DNA of 45,650 nucleotides from VFZS01 sp964353255 (GTDB lineage: Bacteria > Acidobacteriota > Terriglobia > Bryobacterales > Bryobacteraceae). Shown here piece after piece: positions 1-7,939 of this stretch. The stretch's first letter is position 1. Each line of letters starts with the position of its first letter. The notes beneath the pieces were generated by a model. It did no database searches. It saw only the letters and a list, made by a program, of their open reading frames with translations, and had not been told where the DNA came from. The position numbers were made by a program, and so were the translations under genes. Location of the stretch: NCBI GenBank assembly GCA_964353255.1, contig CAYGVJ010000024.1, positions 1-45,650 on the forward strand. Direction: 5' to 3'.

Positions 1-75
1 CAAGTCCAGTCAAATCAACGCAGGACTGCCTGCCGCGGGGTGGAACTTCGGGTTAGCGCTACCAGCCGGTTGCGA

Positions 76-207
76 TCAATCCTTCGGCGCCTTCCCGCGC
101 CGCGACTCCTCAAGCTCCTTGGCCCGCCGGCCCTGCGCCGGAATAGGCGGTACGCCGTGCCGGTTTCGGATCTTGTCCGGAGTGGACGGCGTGGGCTGAC
201 AGGCCAT
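76..207 (-). CDS. Candidate 43-residue small ORF after the astacin-like gene
   Basis: Reading away from the 3' end of the metalloprotease gene, an ATG lying inside the palindrome at 198-216 opens a 43-codon frame ending in TGA. The peptide begins MACQPTPSTPDK and its second half is rich in Lys, Glu and Arg (RRAKELEESRRG), so it looks more protein-like than the other frames of this stretch. An AGGA lies about nine bases upstream of the ATG. I know of no family for it, and the start being part of a repeated element weakens the case. It may be a chance frame; nothing else in 1-197 looks coding. Confidence 0.18.
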   Translation of the reverse strand: MACQPTPSTPDKIRNRHGVPPIPAQGRRAKELEESRRGKAPKD

Positions 208-216
208 GGGCCTGTC
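198..216. repeat. 19-bp palindromic element, copy 1 (ATG type)
   Basis: The sequence GACAGGCCATGGGCCTGTC folds into an 8-bp perfect stem with a 3-base loop. It directly abuts the TAG stop of the minus-strand metalloprotease gene (stop at 217-219). An identical 19-mer lies at 23279-23297, also just after a stop codon. There is no T-run on either side, so it is not a classical intrinsic terminator. It could be a REP-like element or a 3'-end stabilising hairpin. Confidence 0.75.
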
Positions 217-3200
217 CTACTGGACATTGACCGTGACCGTGTTGGCCGTCTTCCCCTCGACCATCAGCACAACGTTCACCTCGCCGCGGCCGGCCAGGCT
301 GCGCGGGAGCCGCACGTTGACCTGGTCCAGCCCCGCGAACTCCCCCTGCGAGCCGGCGTAAAGCACCTCGGCGCTCACCCCTCCGATGGTGGCCGTGACC
401 TGGGAAAGCGCGCTGCGGCCGCGAATGCCGGTGCCGTACAGCAGGAGAATCACCTGATCGGTCTCGCCGCCCACGTCGATGGGTAGCGAGACGCAACTGC
501 CGCGGGTCGCGCCGCACTGGAAGGTGAGCTGGGAAGTCTGCGCGCCACTCGCCGCCACCTTCAGCGCCACGGCCGCGGCGACTCCCCGCCCGTCGGCGTT
601 GGCCGAGAACAAACCGGGCGCCACACGTTGGATCTCGACGGCGCCGGTGCTTACCCCCTTATCGTCGATCGTGGCCACGACCGGGGTAGCTCCGTCGGGA
701 AGCGACGGGACGACGAAGTTAATCTGGCCGGGTGAGACGAACAGAAGGGGCGAGGTGATGAAGCTCTTGTCGGGCTTCTGAAAGACCAGCCTGGTGCCGG
801 CCAGGACTCCCGGCAAGGGAAGGGCGGTGGCCACAGCGGTCTCCCGGGCCAGCCCCTGGCCGAAGGCCGCGGCGAGTGATCCGGGGGCCAGGGGCGCGCC
901 CCCGATGTAGCTCGCCGCCGAGACCAAGGCCAACCCTGCCGCACCGCCCGCCTGCTGGACGGTCGCGGTCTGGCTACCCACGCGGATCTCCGCGGTGCGG
1001 GAGGTCTGGTCGCGGTTGGTCTCCGCGGCGTAGGTGATCACGGCGTTGCCGGTCCCCGAGGTGGCCGAAGTAATCCTCAGCCAGGCAGCGCTGCTGGAAG
1101 CGGTCCAGCGGCAGTCGGAGACCAGCAGAATCAGCACGAGCGAGCCGGTGCCACCTGAACTCGACACCGAGTTTGTAGACGGCGCCAGAGTCACGTTGCA
1201 GGGGGCCCCGGCCTGGCTGACCGTGACCGCCTGCCCGGCGACGCGAACCGTGTTCGTCCGGGACTGCGAGCTCGAGTTGGGCGCCACCCAGAGGTTCAGC
1301 GTGCCGCTTCCAAGGGCCCTGGGGACTGGAATCACTTCCACCCAAGCCGCTTCAGCCGTGGCAGACCAGGCGCAGCCGGAACCCGTGCTCACGCTCACGG
1401 TCGCCGAGCCGCCGTAAGAACCGATGGAAAGGCTCGCGGGAGAAAGCGTGGGTGTGCAACCGGAGGGCGGCGTGGTGACCGTGAAGACGGCCGTCGAATC
1501 AGCGAAGCCCGGGTTGGAAACGCTGATGGTCGCCCGGCCCGCCGCGGAGAGGTCCGCGGCACTTAGTTGAATCTGGATCTCGCGGGAAGTCATCGCATGG
1601 AAGGGACGCAAAACGCCGTTCCAGCGCACCTGGGTCAGGCCTTCGTAGAACCCGCTCCCGGTCACGTTCAGCGGAAAAGGACCTGTGCCAGCCACCACGC
1701 TCGCCGGGACGAGGGCGCCGATGGCGGCCGAGCCGGGCGGAGCGAAGTGGGCCACCGCCACGCGCTCGTCGTCCATCACCACGGACTGAGGGTTGGCGGT
1801 CCCGGTGGTGTCGCCGGTCCAGAAGCCAAACGAGGCCACGGGCTGGGCGGTGAGCTGCACGGTAGTGCCGGCGTCGTAGTAACCGTCCGCGCTCGAAGGC
1901 GACGCACCGACGGATCCAGTTCCCTCAACGCTGGTCGTCAGCCGGTACCGGGTCTTGAAGTTGGCGACGTAGGTGGCGCTGCCCTCGGGAGCGACGAGGC
2001 TTTGGCTGGCCGTTCCCCCGTTGCTCCAGTCGGAAAACACGTAGCGGATCACACCCTCTTCCCGGTCCGCGGCTGCCAGCGTGTGGCTGCTGCCGGCGGT
2101 CCAGACGTAGTTCCCTGGAGTCCAGGTGGTGACCCCGTCCACAACTACTCGCAGACCCGGCGGCGAGGTGTTGATCGTCACCATCTGCCGGTCGGTGAAG
2201 GTCGGATAGATGCTGCTGATGCCGCCCCGGGCCACGTCAACCGGGAAAGTGATCGGATTCCTCCCTGCCAGGTCAGTCCAGTTCCAGGTCTGGAAGGCCT
2301 GGCCGGGCGCAGGCGTGGCATTCAAGGTAATCTCGGAGTCGCAGGTGTAATAGTTGTCGGGGGAGAGGGGAGAGACCGTGTAGGAACCGGCCCGGGGGTT
2401 GAAGCCGGAAGCGAACTCCACTTTGCACTGGCGAACCATGTGGGCCACATAGGTGGTGGAAGAGACGACGGTGGTCTGGGTCTGCGGCCCGTCGTTGCCC
2501 CAGCGTCCGAAGACGTAGCGGGTGTCGCCTGTGCCCTGGGGAGAGGGGACGCTGAGCGTGTGGGACGTCCCCAACGCCCAGACGAAGGTCTGGGGCGAAG
2601 TCAGAGTCTGTCCGTCCACCACGATCTGGAGGCCGGCCGGGTTGGTGGTGACGGTCACCGAGGGAGGCGGGCTGCCGTACAAGCGGCGCACGGCGTCGAT
2701 ATCCCCGGGCGACAGGCGCAGCCCGCGCGCGCTCAAGCCTGGGGGAAGGGTGCGCATCGCCGGCTTTCCGTTGCGCGAGTGGCCATAGAGGCCATATTGC
2801 ATGAGGGAGGAGTAGTCGTAGGGTCCGTCGTCGGCGCTGGCCAGGATGGCGGCGCCGAAATTGGAGACCTGGCTTTTCTCGATGTTCTCAAACAGGAGTT
2901 CGACGTAGCGGTCCCGGTCCTGCCGCTGTTGCTCGTGCCATAACCCGGCGGTGTGGCCGATCTCGTGGATGACCGCGTCAACGGTGCAGGAGGCCCCCAG
3001 GGACATCAGGCTCGCGCCCAGCCCGCGGCCGATCCAGGCAAAGCAGCCCGAATCCTCGGCGGGTTGGCGCACCGACACGTAGCTGGTCTCCGAAGTGCGG
3101 GGCACAAAGCGGAGAGGAGTGGCGGCCTGCCAGTACGCCACAGCCTCCTGAAAATGGTCGCGGATGGCGGCAGAAAGTCCGGGGTCCAGGTAGTAGGTGA

Positions 3201-3477
3201 CGATGCCATTGGGCCACAGCCCGGCGGGGTCGACCACCACCGCGGCTTCGCGGCGGCCGCTCGCTTGCTTGCGCCTCTCGATCTCCTCGACGGCGCCGAG
3301 GATGATGTCTCCGAAAGCGACCGCAAAGCCATCGACGACGCGATAGGTTACCAATCGGCCGTCGATCTCAACAGTGCCGACGATGGTGGCCGCCGGACCT
3401 GTTGGCTGGCCGACGGGTTTCTCCGCGGCCAGGCAAGTCACCGCGGCAATCGCGAGGAGAAAGCGGGAGAGTAGCAC
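217..3477 (-). CDS. Secreted astacin-like (M12) metalloprotease with multi-domain C-terminus
   Basis: This is a predicted extracellular zinc protease of 1086 residues. A signal peptide (MLLSRFLLAIAAVTCLAA) precedes an astacin-type catalytic domain at about residues 80-265. The zinc motif HEIGHTAGLWHE is at 171-182, and a Met-turn-like SLMQYG follows. Downstream are two PEGA/InlB-type repeats (about 270-350 and 430-505), a third beta-repeat, an IPT/TIG-like domain, two BACON-like domains (motifs SWSATAEAAW-like and CRWTASSSAAW) and a C-terminal TIGR03437-like domain beginning near SAASYIGGAPLAPGS. That last domain is characteristic of Solibacter-type Acidobacteriota. The start is GTG, chosen because AGGAGG lies 8 bases upstream. 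The gene stands alone and ends at a palindrome. Substrate unknown; BACON and PEGA domains suggest binding to carbohydrate or cell surface (inference). Confidence 0.85.
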   Translation of the reverse strand: MLLSRFLLAIAAVTCLAAEKPVGQPTGPAATIVGTVEIDGRLVTYRVVDGFAVAFGDIILGAVEEIERRKQASGRREAAVVVDPAGLWPNGIVTYYLDPGLSAAIRDHFQEAVAYWQAATPLRFVPRTSETSYVSVRQPAEDSGCFAWIGRGLGASLMSLGASCTVDAVIHEIGHTAGLWHEQQRQDRDRYVELLFENIEKSQVSNFGAAILASADDGPYDYSSLMQYGLYGHSRNGKPAMRTLPPGLSARGLRLSPGDIDAVRRLYGSPPPSVTVTTNPAGLQIVVDGQTLTSPQTFVWALGTSHTLSVPSPQGTGDTRYVFGRWGNDGPQTQTTVVSSTTYVAHMVRQCKVEFASGFNPRAGSYTVSPLSPDNYYTCDSEITLNATPAPGQAFQTWNWTDLAGRNPITFPVDVARGGISSIYPTFTDRQMVTINTSPPGLRVVVDGVTTWTPGNYVWTAGSSHTLAAADREEGVIRYVFSDWSNGGTASQSLVAPEGSATYVANFKTRYRLTTSVEGTGSVGASPSSADGYYDAGTTVQLTAQPVASFGFWTGDTTGTANPQSVVMDDERVAVAHFAPPGSAAIGALVPASVVAGTGPFPLNVTGSGFYEGLTQVRWNGVLRPFHAMTSREIQIQLSAADLSAAGRATISVSNPGFADSTAVFTVTTPPSGCTPTLSPASLSIGSYGGSATVSVSTGSGCAWSATAEAAWVEVIPVPRALGSGTLNLWVAPNSSSQSRTNTVRVAGQAVTVSQAGAPCNVTLAPSTNSVSSSGGTGSLVLILLVSDCRWTASSSAAWLRITSATSGTGNAVITYAAETNRDQTSRTAEIRVGSQTATVQQAGGAAGLALVSAASYIGGAPLAPGSLAAAFGQGLARETAVATALPLPGVLAGTRLVFQKPDKSFITSPLLFVSPGQINFVVPSLPDGATPVVATIDDKGVSTGAVEIQRVAPGLFSANADGRGVAAAVALKVAASGAQTSQLTFQCGATRGSCVSLPIDVGGETDQVILLLYGTGIRGRSALSQVTATIGGVSAEVLYAGSQGEFAGLDQVNVRLPRSLAGRGEVNVVLMVEGKTANTVTVNVQ

Positions 3478-3528
3478 TGGCCTTGCCTCCTGTCACACCC
3501 AGGTTAACGCCTATTAGGGCTGCCGGGG

Positions 3529-5085
3529 CTAGTGCCTGAAATGCCGCACGCCGGTGAAGACCATGGCCAGGCCGAGCTGGTCGGCGGCGGCGATGACCTC
3601 CTCGTCGCGCACCGAGCCGCCGGGCTGGATGATGGCGGTGACGCCGCGCTTGGCCGCTTCTTCGACGCCGTCCGGGAAGGGAAAGAAAGCGTCAGAGGCC
3701 AGCACCGTGCCCTGGAGCGGCAGGACGGCCTTCATGGCGCCTATGCGCACCGAATCCACGCGGCTCATCTGCCCGGCGCCCACGCCCACGGTCTGGCCCA
3801 GGTGGGCGTAGACGATGGCGTTGGACTTGACGTGTTTGACCACCTTCCAGGCGAACTCTAGCGCGGCCCACTCTTCCAGCGTGGGGGCCCGCGTGGTCTT
3901 GACCAGGGTCTGGTGGCGGTCGAAGGGTTGAAGATCGGGGGTCTGAACCAGCACGCCGCCGCTGATGGACTTGATGAGCAAGTCGTCGGGGGCGGGGTTG
4001 GTGACTTTCAGCAGGCGGAGATTCCTCCGGGCGGTGAGGATCGCGAGCGCTTCCGGCGAGTAGTCCGGCGCGGCGATGGCCTCGATGAAAGTCTTGGCAA
4101 TCTCCGCCGCGGTCTCTTCATCTACGGGCCGGTTGAAGGCCAGCACGCCTCCGTAGGCCGAAACCGGATCGCACTGAAATGCTTTGCGGTAGCTCTCGGC
4201 CAGGCTGGGCTGCTCGGCGCAGCCGCAGGGGTTGGTGTGCTTGATGATGGCCGCGGCGGGCCGCTCGAACTCGGTCACAAGCTGCCAGGCGGCATCGAGG
4301 TCAACCAGGTTGTTGTAGGAGAGTTCCCTGCCGTGCAACTGCTGGGCGCCGGCGATGCCGCGTTCGAGATTGGAATATAGCGCCGCGGCCTGGTGGGGAT
4401 TCTCGCCGTAGCGCAGCCTGAGGGCCTGTTCGAGGCGCACGTCCAGCACGGCGGGCAAAGTGGCGTGGCGCTCGATGGCGCGGCCCTCGCGCAGCTCGAT
4501 GCGGGCCAGCCGGACGCTGATGGCGCGGTCGTACGCCGCGGTGAGCGAAAAAGCCTTCTGCGCCAGGCGCCAGCGGGTCTCGAGCGACAGCCCGCCGCCC
4601 GTCTGCTTCATTTCCTCGATCACCGCCGGGTAGTAGGTGGGGGAGACGACCACCGCCACGTCCGGATAGTTCTTGGCCGCGGCGCGAATCAGGGTAGGCC
4701 CGCCGATGTCGATGTGCTCGATGAGTTCTGCAAGCGTGACGTCCGGGCGCGCGGCGACTTTCTCGAAGGCATAGAGGTTCACCACCACCATGTCAATGCC
4801 AGCGATGCCGTGTCGGGTGAGGGCCTGGCAATGGGCCGGGTTGGCGCGGATAGCCAGGATGCCGCCCAGGATGTTGGGGTGGATGGTCTTCACCCGCCCA
4901 TCCAGCATTTCCGGGAAATGCGTAACCTCGGAGACATCGCGCACCGCCACTCCGGCCTCCCGCAGCAGGCGCGCCGTGCCGCCGGTGGAGATGATCTCGA
5001 CGTTGAATTGGGCCAGTTGTGTGGCGAAGTCAACGAGGCCGGATTTGTCCGTGACGCTGATGAGAGCGCGTTGGATCTTGGGCAT
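3529..5085 (-). CDS. purH: Bifunctional AICAR formyltransferase / IMP cyclohydrolase
   Basis: PurH catalyses the last two steps of de novo purine synthesis in the cytosol: formylation of AICAR with 10-formyl-THF, then cyclisation to IMP. At 518 residues it has the usual family length. The N-terminal MGS-like cyclohydrolase domain opens with ALISVTDKSGLVDFA and ISTGGTARLLREAGV. The transformylase domain contains RYGENPHQAA and the catalytic Lys-His pair in KHTNPCG at about residue 282. The C-terminus has the conserved FPFPDGVE and IQPGGSVRDEEVI stretches. It lies on the same strand as gap, 120 bases downstream of it, with a possible terminator between them. Identification is secure. Confidence 0.97.
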   Translation of the reverse strand: MPKIQRALISVTDKSGLVDFATQLAQFNVEIISTGGTARLLREAGVAVRDVSEVTHFPEMLDGRVKTIHPNILGGILAIRANPAHCQALTRHGIAGIDMVVVNLYAFEKVAARPDVTLAELIEHIDIGGPTLIRAAAKNYPDVAVVVSPTYYPAVIEEMKQTGGGLSLETRWRLAQKAFSLTAAYDRAISVRLARIELREGRAIERHATLPAVLDVRLEQALRLRYGENPHQAAALYSNLERGIAGAQQLHGRELSYNNLVDLDAAWQLVTEFERPAAAIIKHTNPCGCAEQPSLAESYRKAFQCDPVSAYGGVLAFNRPVDEETAAEIAKTFIEAIAAPDYSPEALAILTARRNLRLLKVTNPAPDDLLIKSISGGVLVQTPDLQPFDRHQTLVKTTRAPTLEEWAALEFAWKVVKHVKSNAIVYAHLGQTVGVGAGQMSRVDSVRIGAMKAVLPLQGTVLASDAFFPFPDGVEEAAKRGVTAIIQPGGSVRDEEVIAAADQLGLAMVFTGVRHFRH

Positions 5086-5164
5086 GGCTTTTCATTGTGC
5101 CACAGAGGGCGGCGAAGGGACGCGGAGGCCGGCCGCGACGAGCGAGTTTACCGGCGCCGAAATA

Positions 5165-5190
5165 AGGGTCTTACGGAACTGACAGACCCT
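5165..5190 (-). terminator. Possible weak intrinsic terminator after gap
   Basis: On the minus strand AGGGTC and GACCCT form a 6-bp stem around a 14-base loop, followed by TATTT. It lies 17-42 bases past the gap stop and before purH. The loop is long and the T-run short, so termination would be weak at best. Confidence 0.25.
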
Positions 5191-5206
5191 GGGCCTGCGG
5201 CGGGAG

Positions 5207-6214
5207 CTACAGCCCCTTCGCCGCCAGGAACTTGATCAGGTCCACGCAGCGGCAGGAGTAGCCCCACTCGTTGTCGTACCAGGCGATGACTTTCACCAGG
5301 TTGCCGCCCACAACCTTGGTGAGGGTGGCGTCCACGATCGCGCTCGCGGGGTTGCGCATCATGTCGGTGGAGACCACCGGGTCCTCGGTGTAAGCCAGGA
5401 TGCCCTTCAGCCGCCCTTCGGCGGCGGCCTTCAGCGCGGCGTTGACCTCCTCGGCGGTAACTGCGCGCTGCATTACGACCACCAGATCCACCACCGAGAC
5501 GTTGGGCGTGGGCACGCGAATGGCGAAGCCGTCCATCTTGCCCTTCAACTCGGGCACGACCAAGCCGATGGCCTTGGCGGCGCCGGTCTTGGTGGGAATC
5601 ATGTTGAGGGCGGCGGCGCGGGCCCGGCGGAGGTCCTTGTGGGGGAAGTCCAGCACGACTTGGTCGTTGGTGTAGCTGTGGATGGTGGTCATGACGCCCT
5701 TCTCGATGCCGAAAACGTCGTGGAGCACCTTGACGACGGGCGCCAGACAATTGGTGGTGCAGGAGGCGTTGGAAATGATCTTGTGACGGGCCGGGTCATA
5801 GGCCGCGTCGTTGACGCCCAGCACCAGGGTGATGTCCTCGTTGGTGGCGGGAGCCGAGATGATGACCTTTTTCACCGGCCCGCGCAGGTGCTTGCCGGCG
5901 CCCGCGGCGTCGGTGAATTTGCCGGTGGACTCGATAACAATCTCCGCACCCAGCAACTCCCAGGGCAGTTCGGCCGGGTCCTTGATGGCGTAGACCTTGA
6001 TGCGACGGCTGCCCGCAACGATGGTGTCGCCTTCCACCTCGACCTCAACCGCCAGCGGCCCCAGCACCGAGTCGTACTTGAGCAGGTGCGCCAGGGTCTT
6101 GGTGTCGGTCAGGTCGTTCGCCGCCACGAAGTCGATGGCGGGGTCATCGAGCGCGGCGCGCACGATGTTGCGGCCGATGCGGCCAAACCCGTTGATACCA
6201 ACTTTGATAGCCAT
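5207..6214 (-). CDS. gap: Glyceraldehyde-3-phosphate dehydrogenase, type I
   Basis: This is the glycolytic/gluconeogenic enzyme that oxidises glyceraldehyde-3-phosphate to 1,3-bisphosphoglycerate with NAD(P). The protein has 335 residues, the standard length. The Rossmann motif NGFGRIGRN is at the N-terminus and the catalytic cysteine is C152 in SNASCTTNC. The conserved HSYTNDQ and the C-terminal WYDNEWGYS are also present. The ATG is supported by GAGGAG about 11 bases upstream. A run of seven G residues and an AT-rich TATCAT (minus strand, 6256-6261) lie in the 78-base upstream gap, but I could not find a matching -35. No pgk or tpi neighbour is present. Confidence 0.97.
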   Translation of the reverse strand: MAIKVGINGFGRIGRNIVRAALDDPAIDFVAANDLTDTKTLAHLLKYDSVLGPLAVEVEVEGDTIVAGSRRIKVYAIKDPAELPWELLGAEIVIESTGKFTDAAGAGKHLRGPVKKVIISAPATNEDITLVLGVNDAAYDPARHKIISNASCTTNCLAPVVKVLHDVFGIEKGVMTTIHSYTNDQVVLDFPHKDLRRARAAALNMIPTKTGAAKAIGLVVPELKGKMDGFAIRVPTPNVSVVDLVVVMQRAVTAEEVNAALKAAAEGRLKGILAYTEDPVVSTDMMRNPASAIVDATLTKVVGGNLVKVIAWYDNEWGYSCRCVDLIKFLAAKGL

Positions 6215-6292
6215 GCAGATTATCTCCTCACGAAGCGGGGTGTGCTTAACACTTCATGATAACAGGGGGGGCCATGACAGGCAGTAAGGCGT

Positions 6293-7078
6293 TCACCTGG
6301 GTACCGGCAGCTTGGGCGCCTCAGTGCCTAGGCCGGCGTAGGTCTCCTTCACCCGGATGACCTTGCTGTCTTTGAAGGTCACGAAGATGATGCGCCCGGG
6401 CGGGTGGCCGTAGATCCAGTCCTCAGTCTCCTCGCCGTCCTCGGTCTGGCGCACCTTGCGGACGGGCTTGCCCAGGGCGAGCAGGACCTGGTCGCGGTCC
6501 ATGCCCTCGACGGCCCGCTTCTCCTTGACCGCAGCCTGGATGGGCGGCGGCAGGCTCTCGACGTAGCTCTGAGCGGCGGAGCGCTTCTCAAAACCGAGCA
6601 CGGCGGCGAGCATCTTCTTGACGTCCTCGGGGGTCAAGGGAGGCAGGGGTCTATGAAAGAGCAGGGTGATCGAGGTGCCGCCGGGAGCGTTGGACCGACT
6701 CCGGCCTATGGGCGTGGTGCGGGAACCCGTGCCTACCTCGACACGCTCGTACCACTTGCGCCCGCCCTTGAAGCCGCTGTTGATCTCCAGGAGGATATGG
6801 TCTTTTTCGATGCCCACCTTGGTGACCTGCACGAGATCGCCGACCCGGGCGGCGGGCCCGAATTCCCTGCCCACCTGCTCCCACTGCTTCTTGTCGTAGG
6901 CCCCCGCGCTTTCGAAGGCCAGCGCTTTCTTGGAGCGGGGCAGAAAAGCTTTGGCGGTGGCATACTCGGCCGTCAATCCGCGAATGAGGAGGAGGCGTTG
7001 CTCGGCGGTGAGTCCGGGGCTTTCCGAGGAAGACGGCCCAGCGGCCAGCAGCGCCAACAGCAGTGTGCAGCCCGACAC
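6293..7078 (-). CDS. Exported protein with BamE/OmlA-like C-terminal segment
   Basis: This 261-residue protein has a short hydrophobic N-terminus (SGCTLLLALLAAGPSS), consistent with export and possibly a lipoprotein. The middle part is of unknown type. The C-terminal 60 residues (GMDRDQVLLALGKPVRKVR, then WIYGHPPGRIIFVTFKDSKV) have the pattern of the SmpA/OmlA/BamE fold, in which a small protein domain supports outer-membrane assembly. The start is GTG, read directly after the TGA stop of the upstream CPBP gene (TGA-GTG with no gap), implying translational coupling. No cysteine lipobox of normal position is evident, since the only early Cys is at position 4. Function unknown; the BamE comparison is by pattern only. 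Confidence 0.65.
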   Translation of the reverse strand: MSGCTLLLALLAAGPSSSESPGLTAEQRLLLIRGLTAEYATAKAFLPRSKKALAFESAGAYDKKQWEQVGREFGPAARVGDLVQVTKVGIEKDHILLEINSGFKGGRKWYERVEVGTGSRTTPIGRSRSNAPGGTSITLLFHRPLPPLTPEDVKKMLAAVLGFEKRSAAQSYVESLPPPIQAAVKEKRAVEGMDRDQVLLALGKPVRKVRQTEDGEETEDWIYGHPPGRIIFVTFKDSKVIRVKETYAGLGTEAPKLPVPR

Positions 7079-7930
7079 TCAAGCCTCCCCGCGGGCGCGC
7101 AGCAGAAGGGCTTGCTGGCGCCGCACGGGCGCCTTCCAGAGACCCAAGAACAAGACCACCAGGACGATCGACGTCAGCAAGCCGCCCTCCGGGCCGTAGT
7201 CACCGCCGGTCCAGACCTCCGGCAGCTTCCAGCGCATAGCGTAGCCCGTCAGCTTCATTGTAAACCCGCTCAGATTGACGCCGAACAGCGGCAGGGTCCA
7301 GTTCCAGCCCGCGTGCAGCCCGATCGGCAGCCACAGGTCGCCGCTGCGCCAAAAGGCGTAGCCCAGCAGCATGCCCCAGCCGGCGGTGTTGGCCAGGGCC
7401 AGGGGCGCAACGTGCAGATTGGAGGAGTGTGCCCAGGCGAACACCACGCTCACGGGGAGAATGGTGCCCCAAGGGCCCACCGCGGCCAGCACCACCTGGA
7501 ACCCGTAGCCGTGGAAAAGCATCTCTTCGCCGGCGGCGCCGAACAGCAGCAGGACCAACACAAAAGCGAGGTTTTCGCCGCCCGTGGGAACGCTCGCCAG
7601 CTCCGCCCCTCCCGCCAGCAAGGGAGGCCCCAAGACCAGCACGGCGCCGCCGACGCCGCCGCCCAAACCCAGCCACAGGTTGCGCCGACCGCGGGGATTC
7701 CAGGCAAAGCCCACGTCGGCCAGGGCCGCGCGCTCATAAACGCGCATGGCCAGCGCGTTGGCCACGGCGCCAGCCAGGAACACGCTGATGGCGCTCGCCA
7801 GCAGGTACCAGCCGCTGCCGCCGATCCACAGCAAAGCCTGGGCAAACAGCACCAGCCCGACCAGCGCCAGGAAGACAAAGAAGCCCACCTTCAAGGTCAG
7901 CGTGACGAACTTTGCGGGCGGCTTCCACAT
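7079..7930 (-). CDS. CPBP-family intramembrane metalloprotease
   Basis: This polytopic membrane protein of 283 residues has about seven hydrophobic segments and belongs to the CAAX-protease/bacteriocin-processing (Abi) family. The family's glutamate motif is seen as EEMLFHGYGFQ at E135-E136, the second motif as FAWAHSSN, and the third as GLHAGWNW. In most members the first motif is EExxxR; here the Arg position is His. Such proteins process prenylated or small peptides, or act as membrane-bound regulators; the substrate here is unknown. Its stop abuts the GTG of the following BamE-like gene, so the two are likely one operon. The GHMP kinase gene lies 9 bases upstream on the same strand. Confidence 0.85.
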   Translation of the reverse strand: MWKPPAKFVTLTLKVGFFVFLALVGLVLFAQALLWIGGSGWYLLASAISVFLAGAVANALAMRVYERAALADVGFAWNPRGRRNLWLGLGGGVGGAVLVLGPPLLAGGAELASVPTGGENLAFVLVLLLFGAAGEEMLFHGYGFQVVLAAVGPWGTILPVSVVFAWAHSSNLHVAPLALANTAGWGMLLGYAFWRSGDLWLPIGLHAGWNWTLPLFGVNLSGFTMKLTGYAMRWKLPEVWTGGDYGPEGGLLTSIVLVVLFLGLWKAPVRRQQALLLRARGEA

Positions 7931-7939
7931 AAGCGCTGC

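Noticed and set aside
15..227. Minus-strand 70-codon frame at the left edge
   Set aside because: Arg-rich composition typical of a shadow frame in high-GC DNA; it overlaps the palindrome and has no ribosome-binding site.
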